A stretch of 64,000 nucleotides of DNA from Cephalotrichum gorgonifer. Taxonomy: Eukaryota; Ascomycota; Sordariomycetes; Microascales; Microascaceae. The stretch covers positions 638,907-702,906 of the forward strand of contig ONZQ02000012.1 of the NCBI GenBank assembly GCA_900312665.1, read 5' to 3'. The notes below the pieces were generated by a model, which worked only from the letters and a program-made list of their open reading frames with translations, did no database searches and was not told the origin of the DNA. Numbering within the stretch: position 1 is the first letter of the stretch; each line of letters starts with the position of its first letter. Made by a program: the position numbers and the translations under genes. Positions 34,060-45,848 of the stretch are shown one piece after another.

Positions 34060-35807
34060 ATGGCTGCCGGACTAGATTCCCAGAGGCTCGACCTCGTTTT
34101 CCAGTCGCGCCCAGACATTTTGGAGGGCATTCGCGCCGCGGCGGGTAAGTAGACCCCTAGGCCTTTTATTTCTTCCCAATGCTTTTGTTGTCGATTTTGT
34201 CGGGTTGATTAGCTAACGGACTTGGTAGACTCCCCGGCCAAGGTGAAGCTATTCAATAACATCGCAAGTTTCGTATACGACCAGATCCATACGAGTTCCG
34301 AGCCGGCGGCGAAGAGGAGGCGGGTCGAAGTTGCACGGGGCGATGCCGCCGCAAATGGGGCTGGGTCCGAAGGAAGTTCAAACGGGGTCGACGCGTCGCA
34401 GGAGGAGGTGCAGCTCGTTGTGAAGGAGATATCCGTTTCCATCCCGCAGAGGAAGAAGTTCGAACTTTGTTTCACGAAGAAGCACCTTTATGCCAGGGCG
34501 CCTGGGTCTTTGAGCCCAGTCCAAGGCGTTGTTTACACGTGGCAGGATATAGGTGAGCTCCTCAGTGCCATACACCACCCGTCGAACCGGCCCCACTAAC
34601 AGCCTCTTGATCAGAATACGTATTCTACCTCCCAGTCCCTGAGAAGGCCCAGGTCCAGCACAACTACGTCCTCTTCCCGCGGGGAAGCTCCCTCGCCTCC
34701 CTCAAGGGGAGCGCGGCCCCCGACGCCCCCGAGCCCTTGCTCTTCACCGTCCCCGCCACGGCCCCAAAACAGGGCACCATCGACGGGCCCTCCGCCGCCG
34801 AGGCCGAGGCCTACTCCGACGCCTACCACACCCTCTTCCACTGGGCGCTCCGGAAGCATCTCGCGGCGGCGGGCAGCTCCGCTGAAATCGTCTCAGCGGA
34901 TCCGGCCAAGTTCCACAGCGCCATCCCGCAGTCGCACCGGCCCAAGGAGCGGGCCGTGCACGTCAAGGCCTTCCGGGGGTCTAAGGACGGGTATCTCTTC
35001 TTCCTCGAGAGCGGGATCCTGTGGGGCTACAAGAAGCCGCTGCTATTCATACCGCTGGATCGCGTGGCGGCGGTGAGCTACACGAGCGTGCTCCAGAGGA
35101 CGTTCAACATGGTGGTGGAGGTGTTCACGGGCGGGGACGGAGAGGGGAAGGAGGAGGTGGAGTTCGGGATGGTAGACCAGGCAGATCATACGGGGATCGA
35201 CGAGTATGTCAAGAGGAAGAGGCTGCAGGATAGGAGCATGGCGGACGCGAGGAAGGCGAAGCTGGAGCTAGCGGAGAATATGAGGGCCGCGAAGAAGGAG
35301 GCCGGGGAAGGGGGTGGTGGCGAGGGGGCGGCCGGACCAAAGGTGTCGGACCTGGAGGCGGCGCAGATGGAGGAAGAGCGACGGCTGCAGGACGAGGAGG
35401 ATGAGTTGGAGGAGGACTATAACCCCAGCAGCGACGACGATAGCGGCGGGTCAGGAGAGAGCAGCGAAGAAGACTCCGACGACGAGGAGGGCGAAGATGA
35501 CGACGAGGATGACGAGGGCGAAGAAGAGGGGGAGGAAGAAGAGGGGGAGGAAGGAGAAGATGGCGAGGAAGGGGACGGTGACGTGGAAATTGAAGACGCG
35601 GAGGTAGAGGAAGAGAAGGTCGCGGTGAAGCGAGAGGTGAAGCGAGAGGTGAAGCGAGAGGTAAAGCGAGAGGTGAAGCGGGAAGAGATGACGGGCGTGA
35701 CGCAAGCTGGTCTTGCTGTCCACGATGAAGACGAGCTCGCCGGGGGTTTGTATGAGAGGGGCTATGACGAAATGGACCTCGAAGAAAAGTTTGATGTCGT
35801 TGGGTAA
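34060..35807 (+). CDS. RTT106: Rtt106-like histone H3-H4 chaperone
   Basis: Three exons (34060-34144, 34229-34552, 34615-35807) give 533 residues. The joins are IRAAA-DSPAKVK and YTWQDI-EYVFYL. The N-terminal helical region (about 1-60) is followed by the double pleckstrin-homology module, with the recognisable pieces KKFELCFTKKHLYAR, FYLPVPEKAQVQHNYVLFPR, HVKAFRGSKDGYLFFLESG and FIPLDRVAAVSYTSVL. That module binds H3-H4, preferring H3K56ac, for replication-coupled nucleosome assembly and heterochromatin silencing. The C-terminal 170 residues are a long Asp/Glu tract followed by five tandem VKRE units (35625-35684). The RRVEVA stretch after AAKRR near residue 52 looks like a nuclear localisation signal. 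It converges with the LDH gene at only 204 bp, so 3' UTRs may overlap. Confidence 0.93.
35625..35684 (+). repeat. Five 12-bp tandem units in RTT106 (VKRE array)
   Basis: The unit gtgaagcgagag occurs five times in register (35625, 35637, 35649, 35661 as gtaaagcgagag, 35673 as gtgaagcgggaa). Each encodes Val-Lys-Arg-Glu, the psi-K-x-E consensus for SUMO attachment. Confidence 0.95.
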
Positions 35808-36011
35808 CGTGTTCGTTCCTTGGGGGGCAGCGGTCAGGATTGGGCGATGTACTATAGATAGTATCTGGTATAATAGACGCGTTTAATGGGCGCAGTTCGC
35901 GGAGTTGCGTGCTCGCTTTGTACATATCATATATACAACACGATGAGTGGAAAATCTAACTATGGGTCCCTACATCGAAGACAATACTGCCCGTCCCCCC
36001 CACCCCCCTTT

Positions 36012-37124
36012 TCACTCCGCGCTTACACCCTCCACCTCAAAGTCCCTCCTCACATCCGCAATCACGCCCCTCAGCGTCTCCGCCGACTTCTCCAGCAGGG
36101 CATTCTCTTCGTCGCTCAACCCTAACGGCAGGGCCCTCGCGGCGCCCCGGCGGCCGAGGACGACGGGCAGGCTGATGCAGCAGCCGAGCTCGGGGACCCA
36201 GTGCGATATGGGGCGCACGAGGTGCTTGTCGAGGAGGATGGTGGAGCAGATGGAGGAGACGACAGCGCCGATGCCGAAGGAGGTGGCGCCCTTGCCGTCG
36301 ATGATGGTGGCGGCCGCGTTGCGGCACTGTTCTCCGATGGCGTCGGCGTCGAAGGTGCTGGGGGGGAGGGCCTTGAGGAGGGGGGTTCCGCATATTGTTG
36401 CAATTGACCAGGCGACCTTTTTGGGGGGTGATTAGGTTAGGTTTGATTCTGAATTTGGGCGGGGAAGGGGGTGTGGAGAAGGAGGCGTACGAATTGGCTG
36501 TCACCGTGTTCTCCTAGGACGTAGGCCTCGATTGAGTTGGCCGAGATCTAAGACGCGTGTCAGCCCTTATACATATAAGTTATTGAATCCTCCTCATAAT
36601 CCGAAGGGGGGGGTGGGCCATCGTACCCCCGACTTCTCCGAAATCCTCTTCTTCAACCGGATCGAGTCCAAAAACGTGCCGCTCCCAATAACCTGCTCCC
36701 TTGGAAGCCCCGATACCTCCTGCGCAAAGCACGTCAACACGTCCACGGGGTTCGCCACCAGCAGCAGTATGGCATCGTTCTTGAACGGCCTCATCTCGCC
36801 AATGACCTCGCGCAGGATCCGGATGTTGCGCCCGATGAGCTCGAGCCTGCTCTCGCCGGGCCGCTGCTTCGCGCCCGCGGTCACGACGATGATGTCGCAC
36901 TGGCCGGCCTCCTCGAAGGTTCCGGCACGGATGGAGGGGGTGCCGCGGTAGGCGGCGTCGTTGAGGTCGAGGACCTGGGCGGCGAGGAAGGCGGGTTTGA
37001 CGTCGACGAGGAGGATCTCGCCGGCCGCGTGGCTCATGATGCAGGCGAAGGCTATGGCGGCGCCGACGTCGCCCGCGCCGATTATGGCGATGCGGGTGGT
37101 CTGGCGGGTTGCTTCGAAGACCAT
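36012..37124 (-). CDS. L-lactate dehydrogenase (NAD-dependent)
   Basis: Exons 36627-37124, 36491-36547 (only 57 nt) and 36012-36416 give 319 residues, the usual LDH length. All joins are phase 0: RISEKSG-ISANSIEAY and GDSQF-VAWSIAT. The Rossmann signature GAGDVG is at 16-21 and the NAD-binding Asp at 41 (LLVDVK). The mobile-loop motif AGAKQRPGESR has Gln87, which marks lactate rather than malate specificity. The catalytic His180 lies in LGEHGDSQF, with Asp at SGTFLDSIRLK. It reduces pyruvate to L-lactate in the cytosol while recycling NADH. L-LDH is present in only some ascomycetes, where it may help under low oxygen. The gene is convergent with RTT106. Confidence 0.95.
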
Positions 37125-38130
37125 TGTGGGCGGTGGTGTGATTCGGGTTAAGCGGGTGTCGTCGTTTCGATCTGAGGGCGAAGGTGAGAGTGAAAGGTGA
37201 GGGTGAGGAGGGGTAGGTGGCGGCTTGTTAGTGCCGGAGAGAGGGAGAGAGGGGAAGGGCGATGTTAAGCATAGAATAGGTCTCGACTATTTGATGAATG
37301 AATCAACCAGTAAACAATATATAAGGGGAAATGTCTAAGCACCACCACTTATATATATCTCAGACGATGATGGCTTCAAAGTTCTCAAAAATAGCATAAG
37401 CTCCCTCCCTTTCCCCTCAGCTCTGCGCCCCCTCACATGCAAGAACATGCAAATCCTACGTCGCACGGCACACTCTTAGCCAATAACACGCAATCGCCAG
37501 ACGAGAAAATCGAGAGACGCGCCCAATTGCCGTCTCGTACGGGGTCACGGTGGTCATGTGGCGCGGAGCAACCAAAACACTGAGGCCAAAAGCGCAAGAC
37601 GGCAAGATCAGAGGAGGAGCTCCGGGACACGGAAGTGGGCTGATGTCGGGTCGGGCCCGGGTCCCTGGACCAGACCCACCCGGTCCCAATTTGGATTGGA
37701 ATTGGGACAAGCCCACCTCCTGATGAACCACGCCATGAGCTGGTCTCCACGTGGGAAGCGCCGGCCGCCGCCGATGCTGATAACCGCGTGGCTTTGTCGG
37801 CGGTGGCAAGAAATATTGTCACCGAAACGAACCCAGTAAAAAAGGTAGCTCACTATATTTTCCTGGCAAGTTCCAAGAATGACATGTAATAGTTAAACGC
37901 CAGGCCGCCATTCCTCTCCAGTACATGCTCTTCCTTGCACCTGTCTCCCAAAAAGGAATAATCCAGCATCCCGCCATGTCCCCATACTCTCTTCGATACC
38001 AATCAAGCCGGTTCGCAACCATATCTGGACTGTCGTCCATGGCCTGAGAGTATGAGGTTATATAGCGAGGAGCGTGGGATGGGCGTGGGACCTCCCACAC
38101 AGATATCCCCACAACAACTGACAAAACGAT
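37125..38130. other. Intergenic region, LDH promoter side
   Basis: No gene supported. A minus-strand frame at 37819-38124 (MDDSPDMVANRLDWYRREYG...) is somewhat protein-like but isolated, with no family match that I can name. Confidence 0.45.
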
Positions 38131-38217
38131 GCCCTCGCTCGGAATTGAACCGAGGATCTTCTCATTGCGATAGTGTTATACTACGAGTGAGACGCTTTAC
38201 CACTGAGCCACGAAGGC
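38131..38217 (-). tRNA. tRNA-Thr(CGU) with a 16-nt intron
   Basis: On the minus strand the 5' acceptor GCCTTCG pairs fully with 3' CGAGGGC (one G-U). The D-arm is TGGCTCAGTGGTAAAGC. The anticodon stem TCTCA/TGAGA encloses CT-CGT-A, the intron GTATAACACTATCGCA, then A. The T-arm is CTCGG-TTCAATT-CCGAG, and the variable loop is 5 nt. The intron sits one base 3' of the anticodon, the canonical position for nuclear tRNA introns. Anticodon CGU reads ACG threonine codons. The A13-22 type mismatch in the D stem is common. Confidence 0.93.
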
Positions 38218-38850
38218 GATACCTGATAACCTATGGGGAAGAGTAAATGAGGCCTCGTGTGGGTGGCAGACAATAATGGAAATGATCACAGGAGGGGAAG
38301 TTGGCGCATCAGTCAGAATGACTTATCGTGGCCAGAGGTCCAGGAGTAAGGGTGGTAAGGATTAACATGAGGCCTAGCCCAGACAACCGGGCAGTCGGGC
38401 TCTTGTACAAGCCATGGGACCGGTACCAAACATAACGACGATATTGAGTGCCGTACCAAGCATGCAATAACGAATAGTTCGTAAGAACTGAAATGCGACT
38501 CGTGAGAATTGGAGCCCGGAGGTCTGGGAATGGGGATCTAAGATCCCTTGAGTGCATGAGGAAAAGGAGGCTTGGGGTATATATCCGAGCATCACCGACG
38601 GTTGAAGCACGGGCTAATCATGTACGCCCTATCCCGACTAGATGTAATGGTACGCTAGAGAATGCTACTGAGACGCGCAGGTAACGGCATATTTCCTAGA
38701 GGAGAAGAAGCACTCGGGTGTGTTTCATACAAAGATGCGCTTGAAAAAACAGGTAAATCGGGGCACGGAACAGAAGTGTTAGTCCCAGCCGTCATGGCGA
38801 GATAACCCTCCCCCAGCCGCTCAAAATGCCGTCTTCGGCGATGTCCTCCC
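38218..38850. other. Intergenic region, no gene seen
   Basis: This lies between the tRNA gene (transcribed away from it) and the 3' end of the wall-protein gene. Confidence 0.5.
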
Positions 38851-39663
38851 TTACAGCCAGTAAGCCCAGAAGGGCAAGAGACGGCCGGCACCAGCACCGG
38901 TGACAATGCTACTAGTGGGCGCCGGCTCCTCACCGTCATCACCGCCATCACCACCGTCATCGCCTCCGGTTGGCTTCGGGCCTTCCCCATCTGTCCCGGT
39001 TGGTCCGTCAGTAGGCCCGTCAGTAGGTTCCTCAGGACACTCATCATCGGTCGGTTCATCGGTCGGCTTGTCGGTAGGCTCACCAGTCGGCTCATCTGTA
39101 CCCGTCGGCTCGTCGGTGCCCGTCGGCTCGCAGGGCTCATCCGCAACCGCCCACGAAGTCGCGCACCCCGCGCCACCACAGCCGCCCTTCCCATCGCAGG
39201 GGAAGTCCACCGTGACGGTGGGGATCGGGTCGGGGCAGTCGCATCTCTGCGTCACTGTCGCGAGCGCGAGGCATGCGGGCACGACGCATGTCGAGCACAG
39301 GGTCCCCGTCACCGTCACGGTGGGGCAGCCAGTCTGCTGGGGCGGGTCGGGTCCGCCGCTAGGCTGGGTTTCCGTGGGGTAGCCGCTCGGCGACGGAAGG
39401 AGTCCGCTAGGGGAAGGGGACGGGCCGTCGCCCGTCGGGTAGCCGCTCGGCGATGGTAGGAGGCCGCTGGGCGACGGGGAGGGGAGGTCGGCGGCGTCGT
39501 CTTGGGCGACGACGGAGCCGGCGCTGTGGATCCGGTTAGATTGCGCCCTGTAGTAGTACTCCGTCGTGCCGATGGGAATTTCGGAGGCGACGTCGTTAAG
39601 AGAGGGGTGGGGGGAGAGAGTTTTGACTTACACCGCGATTAGGATATAAGCGAACGACTTCAT
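38851..39663 (-). CDS. Thr/Pro-rich, probably GPI-anchored cell-wall protein
   Basis: Two exons (39632-39663 and 38851-39547) give about 242 residues. Exon 1 encodes MKSFAYILIAV, a short signal-peptide start, and ends at a GTAAGT donor; the CTACAG acceptor restores frame at AQSNRIHS. The mature part has a duplicated SPSGLLPSPSGYPT module, a central Cys-rich block (TVTVTGTLCSTC ... QRCDCPDPIP ... CDGKGGCGGAGC), then acidic Thr/Pro repeats (GTDEPTG, EPTDKPTDEPT). The C-terminus ends in a small-residue omega-like region (TSSIVTGAGAG) and a short hydrophobic tail (RLLPFWAYWL), as in GPI-anchored proteins, although this tail is short. The repeats would be O-mannosylated. A retained-intron alternative (reading NDVASEIPIGTTEYYY) is possible. 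Confidence 0.75.
38987..39130 (-). repeat. Thr-Asp-Glu-Pro coding repeats in the wall protein
   Basis: Short imperfect 12- to 18-bp units coding GTDEPT / EPTD / GPTD motifs. Arrays of this kind change length readily between strains. Confidence 0.8.
39370..39480 (-). repeat. Tandem duplication (LLPSPSGYPT module) in the wall protein
   Basis: Two near-identical copies of about 57 bp, both containing the plus-strand word gggtagccgctcggcga. Confidence 0.8.
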
Positions 39664-42098
39664 CTTGGTAGAGTTTGTAGCGTAGCGACTGACTCGGGTG
39701 AAAATGAAACGATACGATTCAAGAAATTCCTTCTCTCAGCAACTTTGACCGAATAAACAACAGTCTCCTCGGTTGAAGACGGGGAGTTTGGTGTTTATGT
39801 ACAAGTTATCGCCTCTCTCCCAACCAGAATGGCCCAACTGACATCACCGCTTACGCCTAACCGGTTCAAGATTTGCCCGCCTACAAACACACGGCAGGGG
39901 GAGCAACAGATCAAGAGACCAACGGAACAGTGGAACTGCAGGAGTGGTAGCAGGGGGGAGGCATCATCCGTGTCCAAGTGTCATCGACCCCATTGGCCGA
40001 CCCAGGCCATCACATCGCTCGCATCTCGTATTCAGAGCTTGGCATAAGAGGCTTTACGCCCTAAGGGCCGGGGATCCCCCTTCCACTTTTGTTCGATGTG
40101 GCGAGTTTTGTCGTCCTTTTTCCTTTCCGAGTGAGCCCATTTGTGTTCCTGGGGGAGACCCTGAGTGCATCCTCGGCTCCTCGCGGAACTCGCATCAACG
40201 GGTCCCGCGAAGATCAAGATGCGGGGTAAATTAAAGTGCTGATTGCCAGCCACCAACCACCCTTTCGGAACGGGTGTTATAAGTGGTATTTTTAAACCTC
40301 TTTATTGATTAGTTCGTATCCCCGGATTTTCGCTCCCGGGGAGCTGGGATCGATGGCGTTCGGTGCTAGCCAGTGACACTTCTCGGCAAAACCACTTCCG
40401 ACTGATATTACAAGTTTCCTCGCTTCGTATGGAATAGAAGCTGTCCACCATATTGGGAAATTCCCGCCGTTTCGGACTAATTCATTCCTCATCAGGAGTG
40501 AAGAAGGGCTAGAATTCGTGTTTGCGTGGAGGGGGAGAGATAATACAGGTTTCCCTTCCTAGACTTCCCTCTAGCTACGTAGCGACAACATACTCGTGCG
40601 TCCTGGTAAACCCTTATCCCCCCCCTTCTTGCTGCTTTGGGGACGGACAACACATGCAACCCACGACAACGATATCGATACCAACCCTATCCACACTTGA
40701 CCAATACCCTCCCGACACGAAACCTATCCCTCATTTCCTTTGCAAGCTCATTCCCACTTGAGGTAATGCAATCGGGCACAGGAACGCGGCCACCTCCCAC
40801 CGACCCCAGACACCGCAGGAGAGCCTTGGTCTTTGTGTCCCGTTTCCTCCCCATGACAGGAACTCGGCCCAACTTGATGTCCGCTCCTCGCCCATGACAC
40901 CCGGGATCACGGACAAGGGATATGTCATGGTGATATAAGTCGCGTTATGCTCGACAGAGCAAGGGACGATGCTTTGCTGATCCTTTCCCTAGAAAGGACG
41001 TCGAATACGAGATCTGGCCCCCCTCCCTATGCTGGATTCCCTGGTCTCTGGACCTGGTGTAGTTCCCTTTGGGAAATCCGGGCCACGTGCTGGCCTTCTG
41101 TTGCCGAATTAGGAAGTGGGAGGGCCTTAGCTTCATACGCTTGGTCCGAGGAGGGTGGTGGAGAGCCCGCCCCTCCATTCCGCCCTGTATGGCCCCGCGA
41201 CGTCAGAATGGCGGTCTTGTTGCTGCCGCACCGATCAACCTCAGATGACCTTCATGTACAATTACGTCTGTCACCAAGAAAATGTTTTTTCGGTTTATAA
41301 ATCCCTTTGATAGCGACCCAGGAACGTCAGGGGTTGTTATCCTCCCAGGCCCACTTTTCCTTGCCACTATTCAAGATGGTTCGGGATGTATCACCTCAGA
41401 TTCCAGCCGAAGTTCGGTGGTAATGGTTTTCCCTAAGCAATATTGATACCAGCTTTACTCGCCCTAGTCTTAACGACATGAATAGGAGTTATCTTTAGGA
41501 CAGGACTGGCGAGTGTACGCCACCCACACCGCTACCTCAAGCTCGTTGTAAACTGGATCCGCTTCCAACCACAGAAACTCACCAAACCTTGCTTATTTTC
41601 TACCCTTGTCCTCTAGACACCCTTGAGAAAGAAGCCACCACTTCAGGTTAGTTCACGGAGGAGTACGAGATGGGATGGGTGGCCCAACCTAGCCCAACTC
41701 GGGATCCGGGGGAATAGTTGTAGTGGCATATAAATCAATCCCCAAAGAGGGAGACGATGGCGTTCACTGTGGAAGGCCGACCTCGTCATGGTAGGATTCC
41801 TTACGATGGCTCCTCTGATACGACAGCAGAAATAGCACGTACACGGATATAAGTCAGCATCTTCAGGTCCAGGAAGTTTCATGAATAGCAAAAGTCAGCC
41901 TGAACCGAGTTATTGTGGTATGAATAAACTGCGTTATAGAAAGCACTAGTATACGAGAAATGACATGTTTCGGGTGCCCCCCTTCCCTTTATTAATGCAA
42001 AAGAGGAAAACAATGCAACTGCCCCCAAGACCAAGACGCCAAGACGCCTAAGATGCTCCCTATTTGCCGAAAGTCCATACCGGAGACCTCCCCATCCC
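39664..42098. other. Intergenic region, 2.4 kb, no gene seen
   Basis: No protein-like frame or RNA gene could be supported in this interval. Confidence 0.5.
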
Positions 42099-43627
42099 TC
42101 ACATCCTCATCGATTCCTTTACCCCAATCTCTCTTGTCACCCTAATCTTCCTATCACCATACCAGCCGTCCCATGTCTGCTCTTCCTCGTCCCCCCTCCC
42201 CCTCTCCCTCCCGCCGTAGACCGCCGTCGTAAGCTTCGATATGGGGCCCGAGTGCCGTACATATTCCGCCGGCTCGTACTCCGCCCTCAGCTCCTCCTTG
42301 CTATCCCCCACCTCCGCTAGGGTTTCGAGGGTATACACCCCCCTCGGCTGCCTCCTCTCGGAATGCATGGAGACTTGCTGACTTTGATTCGAGAGGCTGG
42401 GGAACATCTCCAGGAATAGGGGGCGGAGGGTCGGGAGGCAGGCGCAGAGGATGCCGCTGTTGAGCTCGACAATGGTCCAATACGACGTCGGGACATTGTC
42501 CCACGTGGGATCATCTGTGTTGATCGCCGCACGGAGGGTGAAGAGGCGGACGATGGAGATGATACAAGTGCTGACCGACCATATTAGTGACCGAACTATG
42601 TTTACTGCCCTGGCTCTCAATATCCACATCTGGAGGCATAGTGCAGAGTACTAAGGGGGGGTAAAAAAAAAACGGGGGGGGGGGGGGGGGGGGGAGTTGA
42701 CAAAAATACGCACAAGAATCCGAGCCCGAAAATAGACGCCACGAGAATCTTTTGCTTCCTCTTCAGCGCCAGGTTCCTAATTGCCGGCATCGGCGTGGTG
42801 AATATTATGAAGTCGGTCACGATGTTCATGATGGACGTGAGGTACCACACCATCAGCGGGTTGATACACTTTCCCTGCCGCGATGGCACGAAGACGGCGA
42901 CGGGAATGCAGGACATCCCAACAAGGACTTCCTGGATCACGCCCCAGAGGACTAGGAAGACGAGGATCCAGAGACAGACGGTGCGTGTGCGGCCCTTGGT
43001 GAAGATACGACGGTACTGAAGGAGGAAGGAGATCTTCGTTACGATCTGAGCGAGGTTATAGAGAACCATTCCGGCGAAGAGAGACTATCGAGGGTTAGGG
43101 GAGTTCGTGGGAGGGGAGGGGGGGGAGCCGGAGCCGGAGCGGGGATTAGATGTTAGGGAGGTAGGGAGGTTTGACGAACCTTTAGTTGGGAAATGTTGCC
43201 TTCCGGCGTGGTCATCCAAACGTGGACCCCGAGGGCATATTTGGTCTCTATGACAGGTTAGCATCATTACTCGCGCCTTCTACAACAAGGTGGATTTCGG
43301 GGAGGAAGGAAGGTCTTACGGAGTATCGTCACAGCTGAGACGCCAATTGACAGTACCTACGAGGCTTCATTAACATAAAAAACATTCCCCGGCGGCGGAC
43401 GCACATCTGCACCTGCGCCAGCCAAGAACATCACATACCTGCGCAAACGCTATCGTCGCATCGTCTATACCAAACGCATGAACTACAGCAGCGCGCGTGT
43501 AGACCCGGAGCCCCACGCCAACGGTGCTAGCGATCGTGAAGGCGACCGTGATGCCGACCAGCAGCGGGACTTGAGTCTGGGCGTCTAGGATGGGGAACTG
43601 CCCCGGCACTGGGAGGTCTGCAGCCAT
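42099..43627 (-). CDS. Rhodopsin/SAT4-type (Pth11-like) seven-helix membrane protein
   Basis: Five exons (43439-43627, 43320-43356, 43180-43247, 42714-43084, 42099-42570) give 378 residues. The joins AFAQ-VLSIGV, TILQ-TKYALG, ISQLK-SLFAGM and GLGFF-TCIISI all keep frame and rebuild the fungal rhodopsin domain. The start is the ATG at 43627 (MAADLPVPG), not the upstream TTG. Family marks include VGLRVYTRA after TM1, the FGIDDATI loop, QTKYALGVHVW, LYNLAQIVTKISFLLQYRRIF, and KRKQKILVASIFGLGFF before TM6. No CFEM domain precedes it. The last 110 residues or so form a charged cytosolic tail. Some relatives such as Pth11 act as surface sensors; no ligand is inferred here. Intron 4 carries a 21-nt C tract on the coding strand. 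Confidence 0.88.
42674..42694 (+). repeat. G homopolymer, 21 nt, inside an intron
   Basis: Twenty-one G on the plus strand (C on the transcribed-RNA sense) lie inside intron 4 (42571-42713) of the rhodopsin-domain gene, beside an A10 run. Confidence 0.95.
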
Positions 43628-45848
43628 CGTACGGGTATCAATCCGGGCCAAAACTGCAAGCTTAAAGATTGAAGAAGAACAAGAGGGAGGTTATCCAGTA
43701 GTACTGGGGGTTCCTGTTAACATCTCAACAGGCTCGATCTGCGGACAGAGAGCGACGGGTGGCTGGGTTTATCTAGTGTATCACTACGATCCTCCCCTAA
43801 GAGGCCTCGAATCATGATCACATCTTCTCCTCGGGAGGGAGAGCATCATCGCCCGCTCGGGGCGCCTCCCGTCACACGCTATCCCTCGACAGCTTTTCCT
43901 CTTCCGTGCTTAGTTTCTTACAAGTGCCCCTCGCGCATTGGCAGAGTCGAGAAGAGGTGAACCGAGCCGTTCCCCTCCCTGAGGTCTTGCCAGCCCAGTC
44001 CTGTCACTGGGGCGGGATGCGTCGCGGGCTGCCGGTTTAGGGAGTCTGTGCGCACGCCTATCCTTGGCTGGAGATCACAGGCGGGCCGTGATGGGTTGAA
44101 CAGTAGTCGCGAATAGGCTTCCTTGTGTTTTAGCACAAAAGGTTCGTGCTTAAAACTTGTGCAATGGGCTTACGATAGGGGAGAATGTGGCGCTTTCGTT
44201 TGGATGGTACATGCATTGATCATGAGAGATTTTGTTTCGTAGAAAGGGCTCTCTGGCTAAAGGTCGGCGAGGAAGGTTGCCCCGCGGCCACGATCTCCCA
44301 GCTGTGTATCTGCCATGCTTACCACTCGGGAAACGGCTGGGGTGCCGTGTTAGTGTAATCCAATTGAAGCGAGGCGGGAGCCGAACTGCAAGCACTTTGT
44401 CCGAGGGCGGGAAACCGGGAAGCCTGATGGATTCGTGCGCGGGTCGCGACACCCACAACACGAAAGGGGAAACGGGATAAGGAAAGGAAGAGGAATAAAA
44501 TCAGGTCGTTCCCCTTCCCCGCACCGATCGGCTCTCGGGTGAGGCGAGTGGTGTCGGTTGAGGAGGTCAGAGCGTGTCGACAAGTAGAGCGGTGGCGGTT
44601 AACCTGCGCTTGAGACCCGGCCGGGGACCGTGGGGTGGAGCAGGTCAAGGGATCTCCGGCGGTTCGAGCGCTGGGAGTCGTGCTGATGATCTTGCCGAGG
44701 AAATTCGAGCATTCTGTTCTAATTGTCGAGGCATCTTTTTCATCTCGAGTCGTGAAGAGCACATTCTGCGATCGTAGCGAGGCTCGCACGGTATTTATAA
44801 GAGAAACTAGTGGCGGAAAGTGGCCAGTAAACCACTGATTCACAGACCGGGAGCACTTTCAAGGGTTGTGGTAACCTTTTGATGATATGGTATAAATTGT
44901 TGATCTCCAGGGAACAGTTTTGTTAAGAAAGAGAAAGAGGGAAAGCTGGGTCGGGCCAGTCGCGAGGCGCGACTTGGTGAGAATAGCTGGGTTGGCCTCT
45001 CACCGGTCAGATTGCCCATGAACTAACTCATGGGCCCGCCGGGGAAATGGAAGCATTCATCCAGATGCCGTCCGATCTTAGGCCTGACCACATGCATGGT
45101 GGAGCGTGCTGGCTGCTACCCAAGCATGCACATCTCGGTCGCTGAGGGTGGTGTGGGCCACCTCAGGATCGTGGCTGTGGCGGGGAATGGCGCGAACGGT
45201 TGGCTTGGTTCTTTTGATCTCTCAGACAAATATCGTAAGTGCAGATGGAGGAGGAGAAAGACCGGTTTGAGCTTTTTTCCCCGCTGGTCAGGTATGTTTT
45301 CTAGAGGGGAGAGGATCGGGGTTCCTCAAAGGTACTTGTATGTTCGGGACTGTATTCCGCCATCTCGTTGACGACGTCTCTATTACCCTGCGTCCCTCCA
45401 GAAGCTCAAACCAAGGATCCTCCCACGCCATCAACCGCCCGGCCGCAGCAAACCAGACATCTCCCACCCTCCCCTCGGACCTAACTACTGACCCCCGAGC
45501 GCGGATCAACATCCTATGCAACCCACCTCTTTCTCGTCCCGCCCAAATCGGGATCGCTTCATGCTGAGGGCGGGGTGATAGCAGTTCGTCCAAGTCGTCC
45601 GTCTCATCGCCCTCCAATGAGGCACTGCCGAGAAACCTGTCGTCCTTGAGGAGGTCCTACCTCGAAGCTGAGGATACCTAGCACCCTGAAACGAAAGCTA
45701 CTAGGGACACCTTCTGGCAGTCGGCGTCGTCGGGACTAATCCCGGCTCAGCTAAGGGATCCGAGCGGTCGGAGGGGTGGGAGTGCAGCTATCTGATACCA
45801 TCGACGAACAGGCACTCATGTTTAGACGACATTGACGATCCCTTGCTA
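43628..45848. other. Intergenic region, 2.2 kb, no certain gene
   Basis: One minus-strand frame (45288-45617, MEGDETDDLDELLSP..., 109 codons) is acidic and slightly protein-like but has no recognised domain. The rest is featureless. Confidence 0.45.

Noticed and set aside
45288..45617. 109-codon minus-strand ORF (MEGDETDDLDELLSP)
   Set aside because: Some protein-like character, but no family, no splice partner and an overlapping plus-strand frame of similar length; not enough to call.
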